Positions 10,252 to 20,711 of a stretch of 64,000 bases of DNA are shown here, piece by piece. The notes under the pieces are model-generated. The model searched no databases, had not been told where the DNA came from, and was given only the letters and a program-made list of their open reading frames with translations. The first letter of the stretch is position 1. Each line of letters opens with the position of its first letter. Source of the stretch: Pristionchus mayeri (lineage: Eukaryota > Nematoda > Chromadorea > Rhabditida > Neodiplogasteridae); contig BTRK01000002.1 in the NCBI GenBank assembly GCA_036245805.1, positions 22,747,067-22,811,066 on the forward strand. Direction: 5' to 3'. The translations under genes were made by a program, and so were the position numbers.

Positions 10252-12478
10252 GGAGGAAGGGGATATGATAAACAATTTTCTGACAGTATCGCATCACACA
10301 ACGAATAAATGTCAAGATTGTATTGAATCTACATATTGAGGGTGTTGTAACCAATGCCATTCAAGTGTGAAAGTATTTATCCCAGAGGACAACAGTGGTG
10401 TGTCATTTTCAGTCAATAGGTCAGATGAGATCTATAACGTCATGCCGCCTTTGATATATCTTTTTTTCACAATGTTATGATCTCATGTTCACAATGTTTT
10501 GATCTCAGTGGGAATACAGTGAGATTTCTCAGTAAATCGCCTAAATAACAGTAAGCAGTAGCAGTAACATTTTATCCAGAGCTGTTCTCCTGCTTACCCT
10601 CTTCCCTTCTCTCACTATCTTCCCTCTCCATGTTTCCAACAATCTCTCGCTTCTCCCTCTCTTTCTATTGCTGCTCCCCTTTATACCAAGTCTCTCTCTC
10701 TCTCTGCTTCAGAGGGATCTCCTTCCCGTTAGCGCCCCGCACTTTGCTTCCCCTCAAATTATATAAATTTCTCGGGATATCGTGATACTCAATTTGAAAA
10801 GCCATGTTTGTTATCAGATCATGGCATAACCGATTATGTCCGATCAATTACTTAGAATATTGAAAAATTAGACACACTCATTTTGCGCGATTACGGTAAT
10901 TCTATGAGAATTGACTTTTTTTCTTAATTTTTTGCTTATATATTGTCGTTTTTTTTAAATTTTATGTTGTTTGTGTTGTTATAATACATATTTTGTGTTT
11001 GAGAAGGCGTTCGATGGCAACTAGCGTATACCGGAAGCTCGCTAGTTGCCACCGTGTGCTGGCCCGAATCAAGGACCGAATCATAGCTACAATTGAATCA
11101 ATTGAATCAGTTTTACCGTGCTATCTGTGCATTTAATCTGTTCTCATTTCTTTCTGTTTAATTCCATGTACTTTTCAGCGTTCAAGCTAAACGGCAACAA
11201 TGCTGCACTCGCCACAGAAGATATTTTTCGAGGAATCTTCGACTTTGTTTGGGTTAGTCTCTTCTTTTCTCTATTTATAGTAAAATAATTTAATCGTTAA
11301 AGTTACCGGACGAGGACAATATTGACCCCTCATTGTTTTGTCCTCCATCGAATAGCCGATGGCTGAATTAGTTGAGAATGAATATACAAAAATGCTAAAA
11401 ATCAATAATAGCCTCAAGGGAAAGCCGGAAATGATCAGCGTAATCCCGCGCTCTCTCACTTTTGCATACTCTCGTACACGCGACGAGATCAGGGTCAGAT
11501 CAGGGTTTCGTCCTCGTCCGGTAACTTTAAAATGTCGTTCAATTTTGTATGGGTGGTTAAATTCTAGTTTAGCATGAATTTGAACGGCAAAGAGATGAGT
11601 AGGGAGTTTACCAATGTCTTTAGACTGTAAAGTTCTCCTCCGTATTTTTTTGGTTGGAGTGTACTTATTGATATGAATGTAATTCTAGCCACTATAATAC
11701 TTTTGCAATTATTGAAGTAGTTATGAGTGATTGATACGATGATTCCTTCTTTTTAGCTCGATTCGGTCATTCTTCGCCGGGTGGCAATCATCACCTCTTC
11801 TTCATAACTGTCAGATGAGTGATTCTTCATTGCTATTTAACATACATTCGAACAGGGGGAGGCTTGTGGATACATTTTAGGAGTTCGGTAGACCGGCTAC
11901 AACTGAAGATTCTCCTACATCCGGGAGGAGGTGGGATATATTTTTGTTTTGTATGTATTCTTACTGCTGATAAAGTTTTTATTCGACATAAGGCTTTGGT
12001 AATTGCACATGATATTTGAACAATCAATAGTAGTTGGGTGGGTGGAGTATGGAAGAGCTGATTTGATAGCAAAAACAAGAAAATTCGTATAAATGAAATA
12101 GATCTGTCGCTTGAGCTATCCTCTCGCGAGATGCTTGTATCCATCCCTTACTTTTTATTCACTTTTAGTTGGATTACTACAATGTTTAACGACTATTCGT
12201 GGAGAACAAGGAAGGTATACCGAACTTTCAGAGACAGTAATCACAATTTATACGGCTTATCGTATGCTAGAAGAACAATGCAAAAAGGAAAATGGAGACG
12301 CTGAAGTAGAATCGGACATGAAGATATGATGATTTCAGAACAGAATCCAGTATAGATAGCTTCAAACTTGTTGTTATTCGTTTCACTGTTTTCGTTCTAT
12401 CGATTATCTATCAATAATATCACTTCGTTGGTCCTCTTCGTCATCACCATCAAATTGCCAGAACTTCTTCAGATTGAA
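10252..12478. other. Gene-poor AT-rich stretch
   Basis: Contains a 12-bp hairpin (11015-11051), a TTAA-type MITE (11297-11530), and scattered exon-like pieces: 11180-11250 after a TTTTCAG-like acceptor, reading FKLNGNNAALATEDIFRGIF, and 12165-12329, which after a TTTTAG acceptor can read GEQGRYTELSETVITIYTAY and stops at 12329. I could not connect these into one frame, so a decayed or low-expression gene is possible but not supported. Confidence 0.4.
11297..11530. mobile_element. TTAA-ended MITE, 234 bp
   Basis: Exact 21-bp inverted termini: TTAAAGTTACCGGACGAGGA at 11297 and its complement ending at 11530. The outermost TTAA on both sides fits a TTAA target-site element (piggyBac-like type). 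The 73-codon ORF spanning its right half (11359-11577) runs into the terminal repeat and is probably not a gene. Confidence 0.7.
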
Positions 12479-13644
12479 ATGGCGGAGCCTACTTCTAAGC
12501 GGGCTAAGTTGATCACGGTGGCGGACGACATAAAATACGACCAGGTGAAGGAGGAAGAATCGATTCTTATTGCTACTATTTCTTACAGTTCGCCAAATAT
12601 GAGACACTAAGACAGAAGTTCCCAGATGTCCCATTCGAAAAAGCTGTGACCATGTTGATGGAAGAGGTTGGTGTTGTGAATATTGATTATTGGATGTACT
12701 CGTTTCACTGAAACAGAACGAGAAGCTGAGGGACCAAGTCTCGAAATTGGCACGCGACAATGTCGCCCTAAGGTCTCAATTGGAGATTGTAAGTTGTGTG
12801 ATCTTCAGTTAATCATTTGCTTCTCAATCGTTGCAGCTGGATGGATCCGCACTCCCCGGAGCTCCCGAGGAGACAGACGAGGCGAGGGAACGATATGAGG
12901 TGCAGAGACACGTGAGTCAATTGAGGGGTGGAGAAGATGAGGGAGTGGAAAATTGTGACTTTGCAGGAATATATGGTTCAGGGAGTGAAGAAGGAGGCTG
13001 AAGAGGTTTGTATTGTGCATAATAACGAATAGCCTTTTTATGTGCAGACCGTCGAAAAGAGTCTCCAGGGAGGAAAGAAGAAAGAGAGGAAGAAGAAAGA
13101 GAGGATGGAGAAGGAAGTGAAGAAGGAAGTGGAAGAGGAGGAAAAGGGTAAAGAAGAGGAGAAGAAGGAACAGGAGGAGAAGAAAGAGAAGAAGAAGAGG
13201 GAGAAGGAGGACAAGAAGAAGAGGGAGAAGAAAGAAAAGAAGAATGAAGATAAGAAGAAGAAAAGGGAGAACGAAGAGAAGAAGGGAGAGGAGTGGAAGG
13301 GAGTGGATCAGGATCCCCTTTGGTGTCTCGCCTGCGAGGTATATGTACTAACTTGTATTTGATTGTGCATTGTATATCTTGAGCACAACTCGAGAAGTCC
13401 ACTCGCCTACCTCTCCCATCTCCGCCATCACGGCATCAAGATCAAGGAGGTGAGAGAGGATGGGCTAATCATTGGTCTCTCCTTCATAGATTCCTGCCAT
13501 CTTCCTGTGCTCCTGCACTCACCTCTGTGCATCTGAGTGGGAGCTCAGAACTCACATGACATCGGTATCTTTTTGTTCCATATTTACGAATATATAATAT
13601 TTTAGTGCCCCAATGGATCCTTCGAGTTGCTGCTCCTCGAGTAA
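12479..13644 (+). CDS. Lys/Glu-rich coiled-coil protein with C-terminal zinc-finger region
   Basis: About 290 residues in nine exons, all in phase. It starts MAEPTSKRAKLITVADDIKY (basic KRAKL patch, possible nuclear signal), then a predicted coiled coil (FAKYETLRQKFPDVPF, NEKLRDQVSKLARDNVALRS), then an exon (13048-13338) that is almost entirely Lys, Glu and Arg. The C-terminal part carries WCLACEHNSRSPLAYLSHLR with downstream HH (CxxC and His pairs), then FLCSCTHLCASEWELRTH and CPNGSFELLLLE. The Cys/His spacing suggests one or two degenerate C2H2-type fingers. No family recognised. The acceptor before HNSRSP is TTGAG, atypical, chosen because it keeps the Cys/His frame open. Confidence 0.75.
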
Positions 13645-14126
13645 AGGGCCTCGAGTCGTCTCCCTCTCCCTCCTTCACCTCATCTTTTCAATACACTCTC
13701 TCACTTCTTCCTTTACTCATTCGATCCCCTTCTATTCCCTCTTCTCACCCATTTTCGATTGAATAACATGAGTGAAGGCACAGTAGTTTCACTTTCTGAC
13801 ACAACAAAGAACATTTCCGCTCAATTTATCGAATCTTGTGATAGAGCGTATTAAATATCGATTGTTCAGTTTGTTTTTACAAGTTACAAGTTCCACCCAC
13901 CCTGACCGTTTAATACTGGGTAAACTTGTACAATCACTCTGCGATACTAATTTATTCACACTTCTACTCTCCTATTTTATAACTGTCTCATTCACTACTA
14001 AGCTTGTGCTATTCCTAAGTGTAATAAAGTATGTTTGTAAACGAGTTCTGAAGAGCAAAATGAGATCATTAAAAACTATTTGAAGGAAGCACTTGCGATG
14101 TATTTACAAAACAATAATACAGCATT
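13645..14126. other. Intergenic, no gene seen
   Basis: Only short ORFs, with no clear splice-linked coding pieces. Confidence 0.4.
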
Positions 14127-14318
14127 GTTCGACTAAAAAGGTCTGGACCAGCGAATTTCTCCGATTTCAACGACACTCTCATCACCTGTTGTCACAACAT
14201 CTCTCCCCTTCCCTTCTCTTTCTCTCGTCCTCCTTCTCTTGTACTTTTGTAATGTAATTCTATTGATTCCACGAATAATCTTTAACAGATAATTGTAATG
14301 CTATGAACAATTCCTCAA
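14127..14318. repeat. Direct repeat copy 1 (about 190 bp)
   Basis: Diverged direct copy of 16316-16500. Shared blocks include TTTCTCCGAT, ATCTCTCCCCTTCCC and TTCTATTGATTCCACGAAT. It ends four bases before the start codon of the gene at 14323, so it makes up that gene's proximal promoter or 5' leader. Confidence 0.75.
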
Positions 14319-14322
14319 TTCC

Positions 14323-16069
14323 ATGAACATTCACGCGCTCCGGATGACTCTGCAGAAGGCGGGAGCCACGGTACGCCACTCATGTCAAGGGTTCAAAGAA
14401 AATCGATAAAAGGGAGAAGGACTGCCATTGGGACTGACATGATTGACCCATTTCGCAAATACGAGGAGGGAGCGAAACTTCGTCTCTCTTTGAGAAATAT
14501 GCACAATCTGTTTTCTCACGTTTTGCTTACAAATGCATCATTCTATCAAATCGACTTGATAATCTGTTATAATTTCATTTAATTTCAGAATGTCTCCGAG
14601 CAGAGAATGAAAGAGGTGGAGAATATGGTGCATGAGCAGTTTCTTCGCTTGGAGAAGCAGAGTGAGGATAATGACAAAGACTCGGCACTCCTACTGGAGA
14701 TCATCGAAGGAGACCTCGAGTACCGCAAAGTGCGTACAAAAATTTGGCCAAAGAGGCGGAGTACCGATTAATTTAATTGCAATATTTTCAGAAGGGTTAC
14801 AAGCCACTGGGAGAAAAGGAGCAACAGCGGGCCACGCGTCTCGTTCTTTCCTTCCTCTCGAGCAACTCCTCTGGAGCACGCAATGATGCCGCATTCGCAT
14901 TAGGATTGTGTGCGGTTAGTCATAAATTTCGCATTTTGACGTCAATATAAGGGTTTTCATATTCGAAAATAAAAGAATATAATGTATTATCGGTACTAAA
15001 TTTTCGTTTGATTTACATCTTAATATAGAATCTGGTTGCACAAGATGTGCATCATTTAACTCCGAATTTCCCACAGTAATTGCTAGTATCATGAGGGTGT
15101 TCTCTTCATTATCTCAATTGGCTCGTTCAGATGAGTCAGTCTCTTGATGCATCCGACGTCAAGGAGTGTCTCGAGGCCCTCAAACTCGCAGTTTCCAGCG
15201 AGTGCTCGAAATACGACGCAGCCACGATCGAAATGACTGAGAGCATATATTCAGCCATTTCTAAGATTCTGAAGAACTACGGTGCGAAAACGATCGGAGA
15301 GGCCGAATACAACAAGGTTGGTTAAATAATAATAAAATTATTTTGACTTCTAATTTTAACAAAAAGAACTCGTAAAACTGCAATAATGAGCACTTCAGAT
15401 GCTGATTTCTCTGCTCGACTGGACAGCCAAGGTGGGAATCAGAAGGGATAAGTCGGAGACGCAGCACCTCTACGGATTCTTCGTCGATCTCATCGAGGTT
15501 CCATTTGAAGCTCTGCATTTTCCGAATTGTCCACAGATTTGAACAACATAGGAAACCTTTACTCAACCCATCAGGCAGATTCAAAGTTGTTTTCGGCTGA
15601 ACCACCCTTCGAATTTGTACAATTATTAGCCAAACTCATACTTTCAAGGCCAAATGCATGATTCTCTTCGATGAGACGAATGGACCAAAGATGATTCGTT
15701 CGTTGGCCTTGGTTCGTTCTGTTTTGTCATTTTAACCAATTTGTTTGCTTTTAAGATAGTTCATTACGATGCTTTCGACAAAAATTCCGAGTCGATCCAA
15801 GTGAAGGGAAGAATTGTGGATGTTCTCAAGAAGATGAAGGTATGCGTGTTTTTGTTTTCTAAAATTAGAAATAACTATTCTGTTTGGTGCGATATTGATG
15901 GATAAGTGGGTGATTTCAGTCGACTGAGGTCTCCTTCACTCAGTGGATCGAAGCAGCGAAGTTGGACGAGAACGCTGATGAAGATTATCGACCAATGAGT
16001 GACCCCCCCCCCCTGAGATCCTCCTCGAGAGTTCCCATGACTCTCTCAATTCCATCTCCATTCTTGTAG
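14323..16069 (+). CDS. Unknown mostly helical protein
   Basis: Seven or eight exons in phase. It starts MNIHALRMTLQKAGAT, then VSEQRMKEVENMVHEQFLRL, KGYKPLGEKEQQRATRLVLS, SLDASDVKECLEALKLAVSS, AISKILKNYGAKTIGEAEYN, MLISLLDWTAKVGIRR, CMILFDETNGPKMIRSL, IVHYDAFDKNSESIQVKGR and STEVSFTQWIEAAKLDENAD. The composition suggests a helical repeat protein, but I do not recognise a family. The last exon contains a C11 run (16003-16013); as given, the frame ends at 16069 (LSIPSPFL). One more C, or two fewer, would switch to a frame ending VVEQ at 16078. An AATAAA signal overlaps this point (16076). Confidence 0.65.
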
Positions 16070-16315
16070 TAGAGCAATAAAGTACAAGGTCTATCCATGC
16101 ATTTCAACCTATTTTCTCAGTCTTGAATCTCAATCTTGATCCCATTCATCCCAAATCGCTCACTACGGGTAGTCTCTTTCTCATCTCGGAGCATCGACCA
16201 AAGATCAGAAGTAAAATTCCCTTCCTTGTTCCCCATCTTCTTCTTTCTCACGAATTCCCACCGATTGTGAGGCATTTTCCGATCTCTGCGATTTAAAAGA
16301 TATCTAAGCAGCAAG

Positions 16316-16500
16316 GTGCGACTAATTAAGGGATGGTCAGAGAAATTCTCCGATGTTTCACTCCCATCATCTGTTGTCGCACAATCTCTCCCCTTCCCTT
16401 TCTCTCTCCCTCCTTCTTTTGTCCATTGGCAATGTGATTCTATTGATTCCACGAATAGTCTTTATCGGATAATTGGAATTCTTTCAACAGTTCCTCTTCT
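16316..16500. repeat. Direct repeat copy 2 (about 185 bp)
   Basis: Partner of 14127-14318. It ends at the stop codon of the minus-strand thaumatin-like gene, so it forms that gene's 3' flank. Confidence 0.75.
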
Positions 16501-17115
16501 CAGACAGGACAGTAGACGAGTGTGAAATCAGCCCCCATTGGAGTGGCGTCGTACTGAAAGAAGGGATATCAACTCCATTTATACACGATCTGAATCTGAT
16601 CGATAAATAATAATACTAACGAGGACAGTTTTCTTCCCTCCGAACCAATAAGATCCCGCACAGTCGACACTCTTGCAAGTGAGAGTGAGCCCAGAGGTAC
16701 TGAAACAGAAATAGAATCAATTGGGCTATGCTTCCCTCCCATGACTACTAATGATAAGAGTGAGTAACCTGTCTGGCTTGAGTTGCATGGCCACGTCGAA
16801 TCCTCTATCGACTGAGATCTCGTATTTCTCGAGGGGAGAGAAGGGATCGGGATAGGTCGACGCCACTGTGAGACCGTTGCAGCCACTACGGAATTGGTAG
16901 GAACCAGAGGAAGAGAAGGAGACGGGGAGAGATTGGGAGGGAACCAAGGGAGGGACGGAGGGGTCACACACCTGAGGAGAAGGAATGAGAGGGGGAAGGA
17001 GACACTCGCTCACATAGATCGTCTCCTCGCAATTGTTGATGAATGTGATGTTGAATGAGTCCTTCAAGGAGAAGACGAAGGAGATGAGAGGGAGAAGAAG
17101 CACGAGAAGATGCAT
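16500..17115 (-). CDS. Small thaumatin-like secreted protein
   Basis: About 158 residues. The start at 17115 gives a signal peptide (MHLLVLLLPLISFVFSLKDS), followed by FNITFINNCEETIYV, the typical thaumatin opening (short beta strand, N-N-C). Then come YEISVDRGFDVAMQLKP (thaumatin YDVSxVDGFN-like segment), LTLTCKSVDCAGSYW and a C-terminal MGADFTLVYCPV, resembling the terminal YxxxFCP of thaumatins. Three exons: 16726-17115 region, about 16618-16710, and 16500-16556. It is shorter than plant thaumatins (about 200 residues) and has fewer Cys pairs, as in the small type. Family assignment rests on the two end motifs and the DGF-like segment. Confidence 0.6.
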
Positions 17116-17979
17116 CTCCTAAGGAAGATCCACTAGTCTTTTCTTATTAGCAATCCACAACAGATGCGTGCCGAAATAATACAAAATATTTGCATTGGAC
17201 TTCACTTGTAAAGAATTAGAGTGAAATACTGATAGAGGAGATGGGATGGAGGCAGAATCATCAGCACTCATTCCTTATATAGCAACCCAGGCATAGAATT
17301 GATCATTTCTCTTCCGTTGGATAGGCAGGCGTCTTGACAGCCCGGAATAATCTCCGGATCTCACAAAACACAACACTTTCTCCGGTTCAATTCTCTCCGA
17401 ATCGCATTCAATTCGTGTGGGTTTTTTGTGACAATGACTACGAATATGGAAAAGTGAGCTCATTCCGATAAGAGAGACACTGGCAGTGTCCACTGATGGG
17501 TGTACAGTCAACCCATGAATTCTCATCCCAGCATTCAATCGAATTACATTAATCATTTCAATTGAACCTCACGAATCGTACGAAAACCAAGTATTTTCAT
17601 TTTTCCGTTTCCATCAATTACTTAGTGGCTGTTTCCTCTAGTTGGATGAGCTTGCAAACTGGAGAAAATCAAACGGTTTTTGTCGCTTTATTCGAAGTGT
17701 GTTAGTGAGGATAACGAGTACTAAGTCAGTCCGTTGATCATCGATTAGATTCGAGCCGAGATTTCTTCCAGTTCCGATCTCCTTATCACATTTCGTCGCA
17801 ATCTCATCTCAGAGAGAGTTTTGAGTGATGCTACTCTGCAATTCACGAGATTCGGGAAGAAAAGACTTGAGGTGTTTCGAACCTTCCCGGATTCGCGAGT
17901 ACCCTCAATTCTTCAGTTGGTTCTCGATCGAAATTGTCGCCCAGATCACGAGTCCCCATCCTTTTCTCCGTCACCTCAA
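17116..17979. other. Intergenic, no gene seen
   Basis: Between two minus-strand genes. It contains the promoter side of the thaumatin-like gene and the 3' side of the next gene. Shadow ORFs only. Confidence 0.45.
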
Positions 17980-19782
17980 TCAGAGATTCCCCATCGAGAG
18001 AGGGAGGGGGAGTACTTGATCGTAGATCAACGTCTGCCCATCCGAGAAAACTGACGTCTTCATGCACGTGAACTGAAAGATTGAAGGTAAAAAGAGATCA
18101 GAGATCAAAGACTGGACATTGGATGGATCTGCAGCTCCAATCTGCTCCTTCCACTGCAGAGTTCGTGTGTCCATCACTCCGATCCTGCAAGATGACATCA
18201 CTCTTCAATGGAGGGAAGAGAGAACCTCGCTCCTGGTGGTCGAACGATCTTGTACTTCAGAAGGCCGAGAAAGATCGAGAAGGAGAGAAATCGAGTCGAG
18301 AGCCTGAATGAATCCTTTCATCTGTCGGTGGATTGAGAATAGGCTACCACGGCCATTGTCTCTCTGCCAGAATGATGAATGCGTAGAAGGACCACTGCAA
18401 TCATTCCATTAGAATCAGCAGTCAATGAATGAGATACGTTGGCGAGTCGTTCAGTGATTGCCCCTACAGTACGCCTCCATCCGATGGGAGGACAACGATG
18501 AGAGACGACGAGACCCAACTGAGAAGGGAAGGATCGGCGAAGAGATCAAAGATCACCCACCGAATTTCGACTGCCTGAGAAGGATCGGCAATCGAAGGGA
18601 TGCGACCTTTCCTTCGTGTACGGGAAATTAGTCGTCTCGTCTGGTTTGGATCGTTCGATTGAGACTCGTTGAGCACTCAAGAGGGAAGAGATCAAAGATC
18701 AGATTAGAGACTCACTCAATATCGCACACAATCATAAGGGAGGGATCCACTGTGAGAATTCCCGATCGATCAGTGAAGAAACCGATTCTCAAGGGATCAA
18801 AGATCATTCGAGGTCAACGATCATCGTGATCACTTAGTAGGGGAGAGGAAGAATGGAGCGTCCCAGGCAGATAGATTGACTCTCTCTTCGTTTCCCATTT
18901 GAGGGGCCATCTCATGGACACGATTACCAGCCTGAGAGATCAAAGATCAGAGATCGAAGTTGAGGGACAGACCTCGACTAGAAGGGAAGAGATGTTGAGA
19001 ACGGGAAGGCCGAGATTCAGAGGGTTCTTGGGATAGACGATAGCCAATGGGGAGAAACGTCCAGTGAGAGAGGGTGCGATCGTTATTACACGATCCTGGA
19101 AGATACGGTGTCAATTCATCGGATCGACAATTGACTAATCTTTCTCTCACCTCAGATACTGCCGTCCTTCCAATAAAGAAGAGCGCCCTATTGTTCAATC
19201 GATATCCTCGATCCAACCAAGCGAATGTCTGCAAGAGCAAATCCCTAGTATTCATTCGATATTGTCTACCGTACCCTTCTGTTCTTGGCATCGATCGATA
19301 TCAGTCGCTGTCTCATCGTCCTCTCAGGATCATTGAAGTCAATTAGCACTACAGTGCGCACGTCGAGTGCGTAAAACCCGACGAGCATTCCGAAATTGGA
19401 GAATCCTCCTACGCACTCAAGCCTCGTCCTACTGTAAGCATCACACAAACAGTTACGATAGATGTATCTAGGTATAGACTCACGTAGAGAACATAAGATC
19501 GATGTAGTCGAGTTTGAATGTGGTCAATGTCGTTCCATCGGTCAATATTCTGATCTGAGAGTACTCTTGATCGATGTGGGAAGGACACGGTACCGATTTC
19601 TCGCCCAAGATGAACACATATCGACCGTTCCCAGCAGCAGCTACCGTACTGCTGAAGAGCGGTTTGAGACCATCACAGAGACGAATGCGATCCTGAATCA
19701 GGAGAATCGATGAGAGTGAATCAAAGAGAAAGCATCTAACCCTGACATGACGGTTCTCTGGTTTGCTGTAAAATGCGCCCAT
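17980..19782 (-). CDS. Unknown protein with possible myristoylation start
   Basis: Multi-exon gene starting at 19782 with MGAFYSKPENRHVR (MGxxxS start, possible N-myristoylation). Then RIRLCDGLKPLFSSTVAAA, NGRYVFILGEKSVPCPSHID, TLTTFKLDYIDLMFST, YSRTRLECVGGFSNFGMLVG, FYALDVRTVVLIDFNDPERT, YRMNTRDLLLQTFAWLDRGY, NNRALFFIGRTAVS, a middle exon (LSAWDAPFFLSPTK), then WRRTVGAITERLANVSHSLT, VLLRIHHSGRETMAVVAYS, and SCRIGVMDTRTLQWKEQIGA, ending SDGQTLIYDQVLPLPLSMG. The GxYVFxLG and VxVxDFND patterns suggest beta-propeller-like blades, but I cannot name a family. Four introns carry exact or near copies of the 13-mer TGATCTTTGATCT in sense orientation. Confidence 0.6.
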
Positions 19783-20711
19783 TATGAGGTCGTTGTAGAA
19801 GGGTTGTTGTTGAGTCAGTAGAGGAGAGGTTAGTAAAATGGGGAAAGTGGACCGTTCGAGACGAGCGAAAAGGGAGGGAATGAGGGGAGAAATGGAAGGA
19901 AGAAGGGATCGGGATGATTTGCATTCTGCGATTTAATGTAGATTGCTCAATCACTGGCAAATCTCTCTTTTCTTTCCTCTGTTCTGTGGTTAATCCACAT
20001 TGTGATCTCCCCTCTGTCGTTTCGTTCTCTTGTCAGTTCTGTGCTATTCTCATCAGTTCGCTCCCGTGTTGTCATCGCAGGAGTTGTGGTCATTGTTGTG
20101 GTCTCAGGAGGAAATTAGGATGGAAGAACGCCTTCCCTTCCAGGGAAAGGAGCCCCCCTCTCTTCCTCCTGAAATTGCTCGTTTAAGAGGGCCAAACGCT
20201 TTCTGTTGTTTCTCTCACCCACTCTCACTTTGATTAAATTTCGCCCCGCCCTTTCATCTTTGACCAGCCAAATCCCTCTCATTGTGAGATCCTTCCAGCC
20301 TTCGTATATCTTTCGCTTCAGCAACAAATTTATGCACTTGAACAAGAGATTCTGAAAAAGAAATCTAGCTCGATTCTAAAACTTTTTTTTTCAATATTTC
20401 GAGAAATTGTAATTTATTTTTTTTGTACGCTAATCGTTTACCTCTCTCTCTCACATTCTCATCCTCTGTCTGTTTCTCATTTTGTTTCTGAGAATTCTAA
20501 GGAAGTTCCCTCTGGTGCATGCACTCCTTTTGTTTTTCTGACCCACCTCATTTCTCATTCATTACTTCTCATAAAGTTCCTGTTTTATGAGTGGAGACGT
20601 CGAACTTTTCTGTGCCCCTGAAATGTTTATATCGCTGAAATGTTGACTATTTTTCTAAAACTTTGTTTTTACTGGAGATCCGTTAATTCATCTTCTCTTA
20701 AGAATAAGCAG
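19783..20711. other. Intergenic between divergent genes
   Basis: Upstream of both the minus-strand gene starting at 19782 and the channel gene starting at 20712. It should hold two divergent promoters. No motif I can name; ORFs here lack splice support. Confidence 0.45.
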
